Source: Volutella citrinella (lineage: Eukaryota > Ascomycota > Sordariomycetes > Hypocreales > Nectriaceae). Taken from it: a DNA stretch of 64,000 nt. Below are positions 54,045-64,000 of this stretch, in pieces. The notes beneath the pieces were generated by a model that searched no databases, was not told where the DNA came from, and saw only the letters and a list, made by a program, of their open reading frames with translations. Position 1 is the first letter of the stretch, and each line of letters starts with the position of its first letter. Where the stretch lies: contig JAWZSP010000007.1 in NCBI GenBank assembly GCA_034401135.1, forward strand, positions 2,046,001 to 2,110,000. The letters are read 5' to 3'. Position numbers and translations under genes: made by a program.

Positions 54045-56969
54045 CGCAACAGGGCCACGGGCGGTTGTCGCCCTCTGGGTGGTTCAGCATCCCTGATGAG
54101 CTTGCCTGGGGACGGGCAGGCGGGCGGATCCCACAGAAACCATGGCTGCACCAGAGGTCCAGAGGCTCCGCAGCGGGCGACTATAAACAAAATCTCCCAA
54201 GCCACGAGACTTACAGTCCCGGGGGAGGAGGTGGCCCCAAACCGCGCCGACCCAGCTGGGAGCTGCAACTCAGATCGACTCGATGCACGATTGTCCAGTG
54301 AGCGAGGATATCTTTACTGAGATCCAGGAATGGCCATCTCTGTCCTCATCACATTGCGATATGTTTTTGGAGATTCATAATGGTCCCGTTCCTGGCGTCC
54401 AGTTACGCGGCATGTCATATCGCTAGCAAGCTACTAGTCGTGGACGGACCATGGGCGGGTCTCGCATCTTTTTTTCTTTGGTACGCGTGACCCTTAAAAT
54501 AGGTAGCGGCCCTGCAGGGCCGTGGTTTGAGAAGTCAAGATGGGGACGGCTGAGGAAGGTGTAGGCGGGGTTGAACAAATTTCGGCACCAGCAGCCATTC
54601 CTTGGGGGTCCGGGGTTGTTGTTGAGGAGCCGAAGCAGGCGTGGATCGTAGCACCATGCATCGTGGATGAATGGTCTCCCTGAGGCCAGAGCGCACAGCA
54701 TGGAACCCAATTGGCACAGGGCGCGGGGGATGTTGTGAGACCGTGAGTCGGCGGGTGTGATGTATCACCGCGTGCTGGGCATGTGCCGGTGCCTGCAAGT
54801 GATGGCTGTCCACGAGGTACGCATAGTACATGCACTTGGTTCTGGCAGGAGTGGTGGTACGGTACACATTCGAGGCAAGAGGCTGGTCCTCGTTCGACCT
54901 TGGCACCTGGGGCGGTGTTGCACTTCTTCTTTCGGCTCCCTGCGCGGGGGAGAATCTCTGTGATCGAATGGTTGGATGGCAAGGATGGGTAGCACCGAGC
55001 CGTGAGAGGTGGAATGGGGCGTGCGAATCGATCAATGGCTGGTCTTGTAAAGCGGTTTGCCATGCAGGCCGATCTAGTGTGTTGGCGCCTCTTGTGTGGC
55101 GAGAATCAGCCAGTCAATCCAGCTCAGCCGAAGGAGGCTTGCTTGGAGGTCCATCGTCTTGACGGTGTGAGTTGGTGATATTGGCCATACTCAGCCAAGT
55201 ACGGAGCGGCTGGCTGTTTCGGCCGCTTGTGTCACTTGATCAGGGCCAAGATGCTGGGGAAACGGGGGAAGGCATAAGCGGAAACGGGGGGTCGCTAGCT
55301 GGGTCCGCCGGGACTAAGTGGGCCAGCGGGCGATGGTGTGGGGGTGTGTCTGGTTGGAATTGCACGGACAAGAGCATTAGTCTACTCCGATGGTGACAGA
55401 CTGAGAGTCAGTCAGTCAGTCAACGAGCTCTTGAGTGGGTGGCGGGCACGCAAGGCAAAGACTGACATGCAAGAAAGTGGTCTCGTGGTGATCACGAATA
55501 TGATGCATCCCTCGCCAATTACCAAGTCAGCCTGGTTGGTTCCAATCATTGTCAGTTCCGCTGTCCTGATATATCATATGGCTGTGCCTGGGCTTCAGCC
55601 CGTTCTCATCTTCTCATCCCCCAGTAGCTGCGTATTGCTAGCTTGTTGGTAATATTACAAACGTGAAAATATGCGAGTGTTGACATGTTTATACTCACCT
55701 GGACCTATGATGTTCTGGTGATGGGCCAAGAGACATGCCGTCCGCTGTAGTGTAACAGAAGTCGGCTCGAGGTCATCCAAACGTGACGGACGACGACCCA
55801 CTTGGACATGGAAATCCCCGATTTGCGGCTGCAAATGCCTGTTCAACGCCTGATGCCCTGCGCCCAGCTTGGTTGGTCTATTGGGCTGTCGAGGTGCGGA
55901 GTTTGTGGGACATGCTCGCTTGGTAGCTTTGCATGGGAGCAGCCTACCAGGTCCCTTCCATCGGAGCTGGGTACCTTCATAGTTGAAAGAGCGACGTGAT
56001 CGCCAGTCCTCCAAGCTCGTCAATCTTGGCGGTGTCGAGTCCTCCTGTCATCGACCAAGGCATGTAAATGGTGACACCCCTTTGGCACGAGGGGACAGGG
56101 AGCTGCTGCGCTAACAGCACGGGTCGGTTGGCACTCCTCCGCATGCCGGACGGCTTTTCGCCCGTGCCCCAGGCTCGCAGGGTCCACTGCACGGTGCTGC
56201 TCGCCACTGCTGCCCGGGGGGCCATCCATCGCCCAGTGTACTGCCCTGCCCACCCGTCATGCTCTCGCCTCACTCCCGACACCTAGCCTGACTTCCAAAC
56301 TCTCTCACCTCCCCCCTCCCGTCTCCCTCCTCGTTGCATCTCAAGCCTTAGCCAGCTGTCGCCTTGGTGTTGCACGCACAGTTTTCCACCGCACCCCCTC
56401 CTCCCTTTGGTTTATATATTGTTGTCCTGTTGTTGGTGTTCGCTCCCCGATCATCATCCTGCTCCACTACAGCCACTCCTCCGTGCCACCTGCACCTTGC
56501 TCCGTGATCCACAGCTCGGCGCACCGTCAACATCATCTCCAATTTCCATCTCCACACGCGCCCGTCGTTCTCCAGCAACTCTGCCCCTCTTATGGTTGAA
56601 GCCGTCGCTCTATCCCTTATTATGCTCCTAGGCTTCTGTCGCGTCTTCGTTTACCTTTAATTGCCCGTCAGCGCTCTGCCATTCACTGCAACGTGGTGGC
56701 CAGGTCTAGCCCAGCTAGCCTGCCGCAGTCGCAGCCGCAAGACATCCTCACGCCCTTCCCTCTGCCTTTGCCCTAGCTCTCCCTTGGACGGCGTCCAACC
56801 TGCCTGCCAAAAGGCTGCATGCGGTTCCCAGCTCTTGCAACCCATCGACCGAGCGACCTGCCCTGAACGCATCACCACCAGCTGGCCGTCCTTGCAGCTC
56901 CGAGCTGCCTCACCAGCACCAGCTCCCTCGCTGCGCCGCGAAACTTCTTTGCTACCCACGAGAAACACC
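54045..56969. other. Intergenic region and probable long leader
   Basis: About 2.9 kb between divergent genes. The last 700 bp before the large Zn2Cys6 gene is strongly C/T-rich (56280-56960), as in long fungal leaders of regulatory genes. No supportable gene. Confidence 0.5.
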
Positions 56970-56978
56970 ATGTTCTAG
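56970..56978 (+). promoter_or_regulatory. Minimal uORF ATG-TTC-TAG
   Basis: A two-codon upstream frame ends two nucleotides before the main ATG (56981) of the large Zn2Cys6 gene. If the leader includes it, a scanning ribosome must bypass it or terminate right next to the true start. Confidence 0.55.
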
Positions 56979-56980
56979 AC

Positions 56981-59900
56981 ATGACCACCTTGCTCAACAC
57001 GGACCCGGTCCCTCAGCCAGCGCGCCCGATCCGCTTTGTTCATAATCAAGGGCAGCCACCGTCTAAGAGACGGAGAATCAATGCCGCGTATGTCAAAGCC
57101 CATTTCTGAGCTACTGCTGCCATATTGCTGGCACCACAGCACATTTCGCCACCTCCCCCAAAACTATACACACACTCTCTCTCATCAATTCCATCACCCC
57201 AAAATAGCAAATCTAATCCTTTGCCAGGTGCTTGACTTGCCGGAAACGAAAGACACGCTGCGCCGGCGAACGGCCCACCTGCTCGACATGTACAAAAAAT
57301 GGCCACCCATGCCTTGGATATCCGGAAGACTCGAAAAAAGACGAAGGCGAGAAACCCACGGGTCAGAAACTGGGCTCGCCTGACCAAAATGCGCACGATT
57401 CCCGTGACGAGGAGGACGGAAGCCGTCGGAAAGCGGGTCGTGGCAAAGTAACCCCCGAACCGGCAATTCTGCCTTCTGGCGAAGAGGTCCAGCGGCTGAG
57501 TCCGATGAAAGCACCCGAAGCGAAACCAGAAAACCCTTCGCCCGGCCAGAAATCCCATCTAATGCAACGACAGCCACCCTTGCTTTTGGCCGGCGACATA
57601 CCAAGCTCGCCCACTCATGTTCGCCGCTCCGAGAGTCATCGGGTCCCTTACTTCCGCTACTTTGGACCAACAGCCATTGTTCCGGGGTTTAAGCAAATGG
57701 TTGTTGCAGTTCGCGATCGCCGAAGGTCGACTGCGGGTTCTCTACCGGGAACCTCACCAATGTCAGCTCATAGTGCGGCTTTGGGAAGCAGCTCGGGGCC
57801 CGATAGTGATGTGGTTACCGAAGAGCTTCCGGTTTACGACCCCAGCGACCAGGGCCCCGTTCACCCGCTGATTATCAATCTCGTCACGACATTCTTCCTT
57901 CAGATGGGGTCCAGTTATCCATTCCTCAAAGAATCCAGATTCCTACGCATGGTCAAGGAGAAAAGGGTAGAAGCGATACTGGTAGATGCGGTGTGCGCCC
58001 TGGGTGCCAGGTTCTCTGACAGTCCTACGTTGACAGGCGGCAACGAAAAGATGCCCAGGAATGAAAGGGGGGCTGTCTTCGCCCAGCGAGCGAGGCAGGC
58101 CACAGTGGACACATTCCCTTGCCCTACCGTGGGTGCAGTACAGGCGTGCCTCTTGATGGCATATGAAGGGTTTGGGGCGAGCCAAGACAGCGCTCTATGG
58201 ATGTACCTTGGACTAGCAATCCGGATGGCTGTGGATTTGGGCCTGCAGAAAGAGGTTGGCGTGCAGTATCAAGGCGAAAAGGACCCGCTCTACGCTCGCA
58301 ACATGAGTAGGACCCCTGGTGACACTTTGAGCCCGCCGACAAAGGAAGAGGCAACTAGTCCACCTAATCCGGAGGATATGAAAGAAGTCGTCCAAGAGCG
58401 CACCGATACGTTTTGGGCTGTTTTTGTCCTTGACCGCGTCATCTCGTCAGGGACCGGCCGGCCTGTGACATTCCGAGACGACGACTTGGAACTATCTTTT
58501 CCTGAGCCCGCCATTGACCCTGCCACCAATTTCCCGGACCCTTTCCCAATTTTCCTGAAGATCATCCATCTTTATGGCCGAGTCTGCGATGTCTTGAACA
58601 AGATCAAACATGTCAATGATCTCACAAGAGACACGTGGGATAAGCTCGGCGAGATGGAGCATGAACTCACAAGGATGTACAGGGGTTGGGACCCTCTGTT
58701 ACAGTTCAATGTCAACAACTTCAAAACTTACTCGGGAGTTGGGCAGGGCACCACCTTCATCCTTCTCCACTTTTGGTTTCATGCTCTCTTCATTATCCTC
58801 CATCAACCAACTCTCCTAACGCCGTTTGCCGAGCTTCGTACTGAACTACAACTGTTGCCGGACAGTCGAGAACTAAGCATGAGCAGTGCAAAGACCATCT
58901 GTGATATCCTGTCTTTTGCGGACTTGATCGACCAGAGGAGTTTCATTGGCAACCCTTTTACGAGTCAGCCAATGTACATCGCTGCCTGTGCCTTTCTGAT
59001 GGAATCAAGTGCGAATGCGTCGCGAACACCTTCAAGGGCACCATCTCCGCCGGGATCAAAAGGGACAAGCTCCTCACGGCAAGCCGATGGCAAGGCCAGG
59101 GATGCCAAGTCATCACGCCATTCCCTCTTGGCCTCAGCTGCAAACCAGAATTACCAGCGCTGCTACAGCTCTCTCGCCCAGTTGCATACGTATTGGGGCG
59201 GAGTCAAGTATATTCTTACGGCACTGGACCAGAAGTCGAAGGGCATCTGGGACTGCGAGACGTACACATCGGAAGAGTATGAAAGCACCAAGTCGAGTCG
59301 CCCAGAGAGTAGGAACAACCTTGGCAACCCATTCCCAAATTTTGAGCCCCAAGCATCGCCGAAACTGGCAGGACCACCGATTGCGTGGAGTCTTGCTGGC
59401 ACAGCAAACTCGCCCAGCTCCAGTCTAACTCTAATGTACCAGAATCTGGAATCTGCATCAGCGGTAGGCGCCCAGCCGTCGCCGGTGGCCGCCATAAGGC
59501 ATCCGAGCACTCCGCCGGGCAATATGGTGTATGATCCGATCAGGGCGAGTATTCCGGAGTCGACGACAATGCTAGCCCCCGTATACCATCCGTCGGGTAC
59601 ATCAGCTATCAGGCAGCCCTCGCGGCCAACTTTGCCCCGCCGCCATTCAAGTCGCTCAACCACGAGTGCTCACGGACGCTCAAACTTGCAATTTGATACC
59701 GTCCCCGAAGACGGAGAAGGCGCCGAGGTCCTCGTGGGGCCGAGATTCACTCCTTCTAGCCAACAATCCAGCGGATTTGATGCTTACAGCGTGTCTTCGC
59801 CAAGCCAGTTGGCTGAAAACAGCGTCACTACAACTGCGGCAATGGGAAATGCAGCAAATATGTACTATCCGCAAGGCGGGATGCCATTCCAGATGCCTTG

Positions 59901-60045
59901 GGGCTTTACATTTGACAGCCAAGATATCGATATCGGTGCTCTAGGCCTCCAGCAATCAGGACCTATGGGGTCATGGCTGGAGTACATGCCTGGCGATGTA
60001 CTCAACATGTTTGACAACACAGACTTGGGTCCCGAGGGCCCTTAG
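56981..60045 (+). CDS. Large Zn2Cys6 transcriptional activator with fungal_trans domain
   Basis: Nuclear regulator, 974 aa from two exons (56981-57087 and 57228-60045); the 140-nt intron (GTATGT to GCCAG) falls inside the DNA-binding domain. Splicing gives PSKRRRINAACLTCRKRKTRCA and then GERPTCSTCTKNGHPC, a perfect Cx2Cx6Cx6Cx2Cx6C. A disordered Ser/Pro/Arg region follows, then VPYFRYFGPTAIVPGFKQM. The central fungal_trans homology domain spans about residues 225-520 (HPLIINLVTTFFLQMGSSYP, LWMYLGLAIRMAVDLGLQKE, TFWAVFVLDRVISSGTGRP). The C terminus is Ser/Pro/Gly-rich and ends in an acidic/hydrophobic patch (GSWLEYMPGDVLNMFDN) that could be an activation domain. It reminds me of BglR/COL-26-type sugar regulators, but I cannot confirm that, so no symbol is given. 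Confidence 0.92.
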
Positions 60046-60650
60046 GGGCCATTGAAAAGTTTCACGAGTCTTGACTTGAACGCATTTGTCATACACTTTC
60101 TATTAATTTAATGAGCAGCGTCGGGGAAAGCGACGGGATTGTTTATTTTGCCTCATGATTGTCGGGAGAGGAACTGGGGTCTACGGCGTTTTCGCGATCA
60201 GGTGTTTACATGGGGCAATTGGTCATGGATTAGAGATGTCTTAGGTATGGGCATGATCGCGGTTGTCACTGGAGTCAATAGGTGGGATCTGAAGCTCGGG
60301 CTTCGTGTGTGCCTTTGGTTATGGCGTTTTTCGAACCCAAGGAATTCTCATCGTGGCCAGTACGAGGCTGCGGAGCAACTGTATTTCAGTAGAATCACAT
60401 GGGGCTGGACTCTACAACCACAACTGGAGCACTGCAAATCGGAAGAAAATAGAGCTGAAGATATGAACGAGAATTGCCAGACATTCAGCCAGACATTTAT
60501 TGGTGGATTTCCGAATCCAATGGGCGAGATACCCAAACCACCATCTCGTGTCTGCAAAAGAGGCCAAGTCCCTTTACTAAAACAATTTTTGAAGTGCCCA
60601 CAATTTTAAGCCGTCGATTTTTCCCCTATGTTGCATTCGCCTTGCGTCGC
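60046..60650. other. Convergent intergenic region
   Basis: 3' flanks of the activator and the chorismate synthase gene. A plus-strand frame at 60139-60609 has no coding features. Confidence 0.5.
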
Positions 60651-61891
60651 TCACTTTTTAGCCGAAGGGATTCCCATGTGTCTGGCATGCTGGGCCATGA
60701 CAGCATCAGCGATGACCAGAGCAGCCATGGCTTCCACAATGGGAACGGCACGGGGTACGACACATGGGTCGTGGCGACCCTTGGCAGTGAGAACGCCCTC
60801 ACCGGTAGCATCGTAACGGGCAGTGGTCTGGTCTTGGGTGATGGTGGCCGGGGGCTTGAAGCCAACCTTGAAAAAGATGGGCATACCATTGGAGATACCG
60901 CCCTGGATGCCACCAGAGTGGTTTGTCTTGGTCTGCAGGCGGGAACGGGGGATGCCCGTCTTGGCGGCAGCGGCATCCAGTGCCGGGGCGGGGACGAAGG
61001 GGTCGTTGTGGACGCTGCCGTTCATCTCAGACCCAGAGAAACCAGAGCCGACTTCAAAGGCCTTGACGGCAGGGATGGAGAGCATGGCATGGGCAAGGGT
61101 TGCTTGGAGCTTGTCGAAGGCAGGCTCACCCAGACCGGAGGGAGCATTGCGGATGACGCAAGTGACGGTGCCGCCAGTGCTGTCATTCTCGTTCTTCAGC
61201 TCCGTAATGCGTTCCTCCATACGGCGGCCAGTCTTGTCATCTGGGCATCGGATGGGGAGGAACTCGTCGACCTTGGCTCGTGTGATGGTTTCGGCGAGGC
61301 TCAAGAAGGCCGGGTCGGAGCTCATGGCATCCGAGTCGCCAAACAGCTTGATACTACCAACCGAGGTAACAAAGGCGACGATCTCGACGCCGTAGGCCTC
61401 CTTTAGCCACTTCTCTGCAACAGTTCCAGCAGCGACGCGGGCAATGGTCTCACGAGCGCTGCTTCGGCCACCGCCGGAGCTGGCCTTGATGCCATACTTC
61501 TCAAGGTAAGTCCAGTCGGCGTGGCTGGGGCGTGGGTACAGATCGACGGTCTTGTCTCCGTAGTCGCGGGGACGTTGATCCTCATTGGGGACGGTCAGCA
61601 GGATGGGGGTGCCCAAAGTGACGCCATTCTCGGTTCCAGATTGGATGGTGACGCGATCCTTTTCGTTTCGAGGGGTGGTGATGCTGGATTGGCCAGGGCG
61701 TCTACGGTTGAGCTGGGGCTGGATGTCGGCCTCGGTGAGGCCGAGGTTGGGCGGACAGTTGTCGATGATGCAGGAGACGGACTTGCCGTGGGACTCGCCC
61801 GCGCTGTAGGCCGCTGTCAATCGACTGGTCGGGGATGGTGAATGCGAGAAACTTACGTAGTGACTCGGAAGTACTGCCCAAAGGTGGACAT
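60651..61891 (-). CDS. ARO2: Chorismate synthase
   Basis: Last step of the shikimate pathway: 5-enolpyruvylshikimate-3-phosphate to chorismate, using reduced FMN. Two exons (61891-61857 and 61803-60651) give 395 aa; the 53-nt intron begins GTAAGT and ends TACAG. Splicing joins [11 protein letters not shown] and [12 protein letters not shown], the invariant N terminus. Other signatures are [57 protein letters not shown] core, and near the C terminus [20 protein letters not shown]. The length and motif set are complete. Whether this enzyme is bifunctional, with its own flavin reductase as in yeast and Neurospora, is not visible from sequence alone. Confidence 0.98.
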
Positions 61892-62529
61892 GGTGATGGA
61901 GGGGTGGAAGGAGGCCAAATAAATTATACCAATCAAGAGCTCGAAACGAAACTGGTGTTGCCACGCGCACTCTGGTTAAGAATTGATCCGGGTGAAGACG
62001 AGGGCAGAAATTGCATTCGCATTGGCCGTGGTATTCTGTGCGTTTAATAAATAGCACGACAGGTTCAATCCTTGGCTCGGTCGCGGCGTTCTCGTAGACT
62101 TGCGGTGACTCAAGCCTCAAAGTCCGAACCGGGAGTCAGGCCAGTGTGAACCTTAAAGGTCCTAATTACGGAGCACTCCCCCGCAGCATCCCATTAACCA
62201 CCATCCTGGAGCAAGGCTGCAAGGGACGGGCTAGCAAGCGAACCGCCTGAAGTGGAGAACCAGAGCAAACTGTAATCAATTCGATGTGGCCCACCACAGC
62301 ACGCGCCACAGCGTGTGGCGCCACTGATAGCCTTCCCTGCAAGGCTGCAAGACGCACCTCACCCTTTTCCTCCCCAGATCCACCAAGCTTCTCAACGACT
62401 CTCCATCCAGCCTCATGAATTGATTGAGCCTTTTGCGTACACGTCGTGCTTTGTATACCGTCGCTTCCTTGACCAATCGTCTATCTTGCCTCTTCTTCTT
62501 CTTCCGTTGTTCCCAACGTCTGTTTCACC
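61892..62529. other. Divergent promoter ARO2 / lipoate ligase
   Basis: About 0.6 kb shared by two divergent genes. A CT-rich tract (62480-62528) precedes the ligase ATG, as at many fungal transcription starts. Confidence 0.55.
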
Positions 62530-63814
62530 ATGCTGCGCCGCGCAGCGAAGCCAGCATCCCTCCCAGCCGTTGCTGGTATGGGCTTCTCGCACCATTCCCG
62601 CCGAGCCTTCGTCACACAGAAGCGTTGGTTCACTGAAGCAGCTTCCAATCCATCAAATAAGATTCAGCTCTACTTGTCAAAGTCAAATGATCCCTTTCTA
62701 AATCTGTCCATCGAGCACCACCTTTTGCAAAACACACCTCCTGACTCCACCATCCTCCTCCTGTATACCAACTCGCCATGCGTCGTCTTTGGCCGCAACC
62801 AGAATCCCTGGACAGAGGTCAACCTTCCTCGGCTCGCAGCTCTGAGAGACGATCCCGGTAAAGCAGGCTGGACCGCGGGCCCTGTGCAGCTTGTGCGCCG
62901 ACGATCAGGTGGTGGCACAGTTTTTCACGATGAGGGCAATGTTAACTTCAGCGTCATCTGCCCCCCTGCTTCCTTTGACCGCGACAAGCACGCCGAGATG
63001 GTTGTCAGGGCCCTTGCATCCCTGGGCAGACCCAACACGCGCGTCAATGTCCGGCACGATATCGTCATGGACGTGCCGGAGGACAGCTCGCTAGGCGACG
63101 CCGGGAGAACTTTCAAGATCTCCGGCTCTGCCTACAAGCTGACCCGCCTCCGGTCGCTGCACCACGGCACATGCTTACTGAGGAGCCCGAATCTGAGCAA
63201 CATCTCGGGCATGCTACGCTCCCCTGCTGAAGCCTTTATCCAAACGCGTGGCGTGGACAGTGTCCGCAGCCCAGTTCGCAACGTCGAAGTGGACACCGCT
63301 GCGTTCGAAAAGGCCGTTGTTGACGAGTTTGCCCAGATGTATGGGCATTTGGACGTTCACAAAGAGGTCGGTGAGACGGCTCTGGGGGTGGAGAACATCC
63401 AAAAGGGCTACCGTGAGTTGAAGTCGAGGGATTGGATATACGGCCAAACACCAAAGTTCACATTCTCAACATATCCGACCGAGGAGGACCCTCGGGAGCG
63501 GCCTCACCTGGCATTCAAGGCAAGAAATTCAAGGGCTCTGGCATTCTGCCGGTGGTGATTAGCTGACATTCTTTGCGTAGACCGGGCTTTGGTTCGCGGC
63601 CAGACACGGCGTTGTTGAACGGATTGACGTCGGCGGAGCTTCCGGTTCCGCGCCTGCCGCAGACATGTCAGCACTTGTGAATACATCGATATACGATATC
63701 GAGGACTGGAGTACACGGCTCAGCCAAGGCGGGATGGACAAGGTGGATGCCAACGCCATGGGGACTTGGTTAAATGATGTGCTCGGGGCCGATTTCACAA
63801 AACCTGCTCAATGA
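62530..63814 (+). CDS. AIM22: Mitochondrial lipoate-protein ligase (LplA/Aim22-like)
   Basis: Attaches or transfers lipoate to E2 and H-protein subunits in mitochondria. Two exons (62530-63519 and 63581-63814) give 407 aa. The intron (63520-63580, 61 nt) has a GC donor (AAG|GCAAGA), a CTGAC branch site and a GTAG acceptor; splicing gives LAFKTGLWFAARHGVVERID in phase. The N terminus is a likely mitochondrial presequence (MLRRAAKPASLPAVAGMGFS, RRAFVTQKRWF). Catalytic-domain hallmarks are FGRNQNPWTEVN, VRRRSGGGTVFHDEGNVNFS, and FKISGSAYKL with the conserved Lys. The C-terminal accessory domain (DWIYGQTPKFTFS) is present. No frameshift is needed if the GC-AG intron is accepted; otherwise the protein stops at 342 aa. 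Confidence 0.93.
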
Positions 63815-64000
63815 TGCACACTCACGCACTGCCACCCGTTGGTTCCATCTACTTCTGAGCCTCCCGCTAGTGTCATCACTATCACAGTCGCAGCCATCTT
63901 CACACCAATGTGATGTGATACACACCATTCTGAAACACTAACAAACCTGCTGGCGGAGGAGATTCCAAGGGCCGTCTCATACGTCTCGCTCCTCTCTCTC
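63815..64000. other. Window end, 3' flank
   Basis: 3' flank of the lipoate ligase gene. No feature seen before the window ends. Confidence 0.5.

Noticed and set aside
56981..60045. Assignment of the large activator to XlnR or BglR/COL-26
   Set aside because: The zinc cluster is not of the XlnR type as I know it, and the BglR/COL-26 likeness rests on memory; no symbol given.
60474..61406. 310-codon frame antisense to chorismate synthase
   Set aside because: It mirrors the codon structure of the real minus-strand gene.

Overview
The window is nuclear DNA of a filamentous ascomycete (Pezizomycotina), most likely a Sordariomycete and possibly Hypocreales. Evidence: moderately GC-rich coding DNA; many 48-85 nt introns with GT...CTAAC/CTGAC...AG signals; an intron-containing histone H2A.Z gene; two Zn2Cys6 regulators; an F-box protein; a secreted GH5-family protein; and a Cys-rich protein resembling the fungal DUF3716 type. 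Order-level placement is inference. There is no sign of bacterial, phage, organellar or CRISPR sequence. I support 22 protein-coding loci (one with internal stops) and one tRNA.

Layout. 0-5.4 kb: a medium-chain dehydrogenase/reductase and an RRM-R3H RNA-binding protein (Pin4/Cip2 type), both minus strand. 5.4-12.3 kb: about 7 kb with no gene I can support. 12.3-14.6 kb: H2A.Z, convergent with an acidic Cys-motif protein. 16.1-19.2 kb: a Cys-rich gene whose frame is crossed by two UAG codons, convergent with a Dal5/Tna1-type MFS transporter. 21.4-29.4 kb, all minus: a steroid 5-alpha-reductase-like membrane protein, a MINDY-type deubiquitinase, an ER-membrane J-protein and a GH5 protein with a degraded active site. 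31.2-38.5 kb: mitochondrial ribosomal protein uS19m (Rsm19, with a 16-nt exon), TAF10, ERD2, a UBL-WLM metalloprotease, a nitrilase and tRNA-Asp(GTC). 38.8-46.8 kb: MRE11 divergent from an F-box protein, then a MutY adenine glycosylase. 49.4-54.0 kb: a Zn2Cys6 regulator whose zinc cluster is assembled from 13- and 10-nt microexons, then an unknown protein that looks decayed at its C terminus. 57-63.8 kb: a large Zn2Cys6 activator, chorismate synthase and a mitochondrial lipoate-protein ligase.

Function. Most loci are housekeeping genes: chromatin and transcription (H2A.Z, TAF10), DNA repair (MRE11, MutY, WLM protease), ER/Golgi traffic and folding (ERD2, J-protein), ubiquitin biology (MINDY, F-box, UBL-WLM), mitochondrial translation and lipoylation, and aromatic amino-acid synthesis. 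They do not form one pathway or a secondary-metabolite cluster.

Main leads. The strongest is the gene at 16147-17201, which stays open over 327 codons apart from two in-frame UAGs. That pattern fits either C-to-T decay or correction by the A-to-I (UAG to UGG) mRNA editing known from sexual stages of Sordariomycetes. Others are the GH5 probable pseudoenzyme, the microexon zinc cluster, the tiny uORFs next to RSM19 and the large Zn2Cys6 gene, and a probable GC-AG intron in the lipoate ligase gene.
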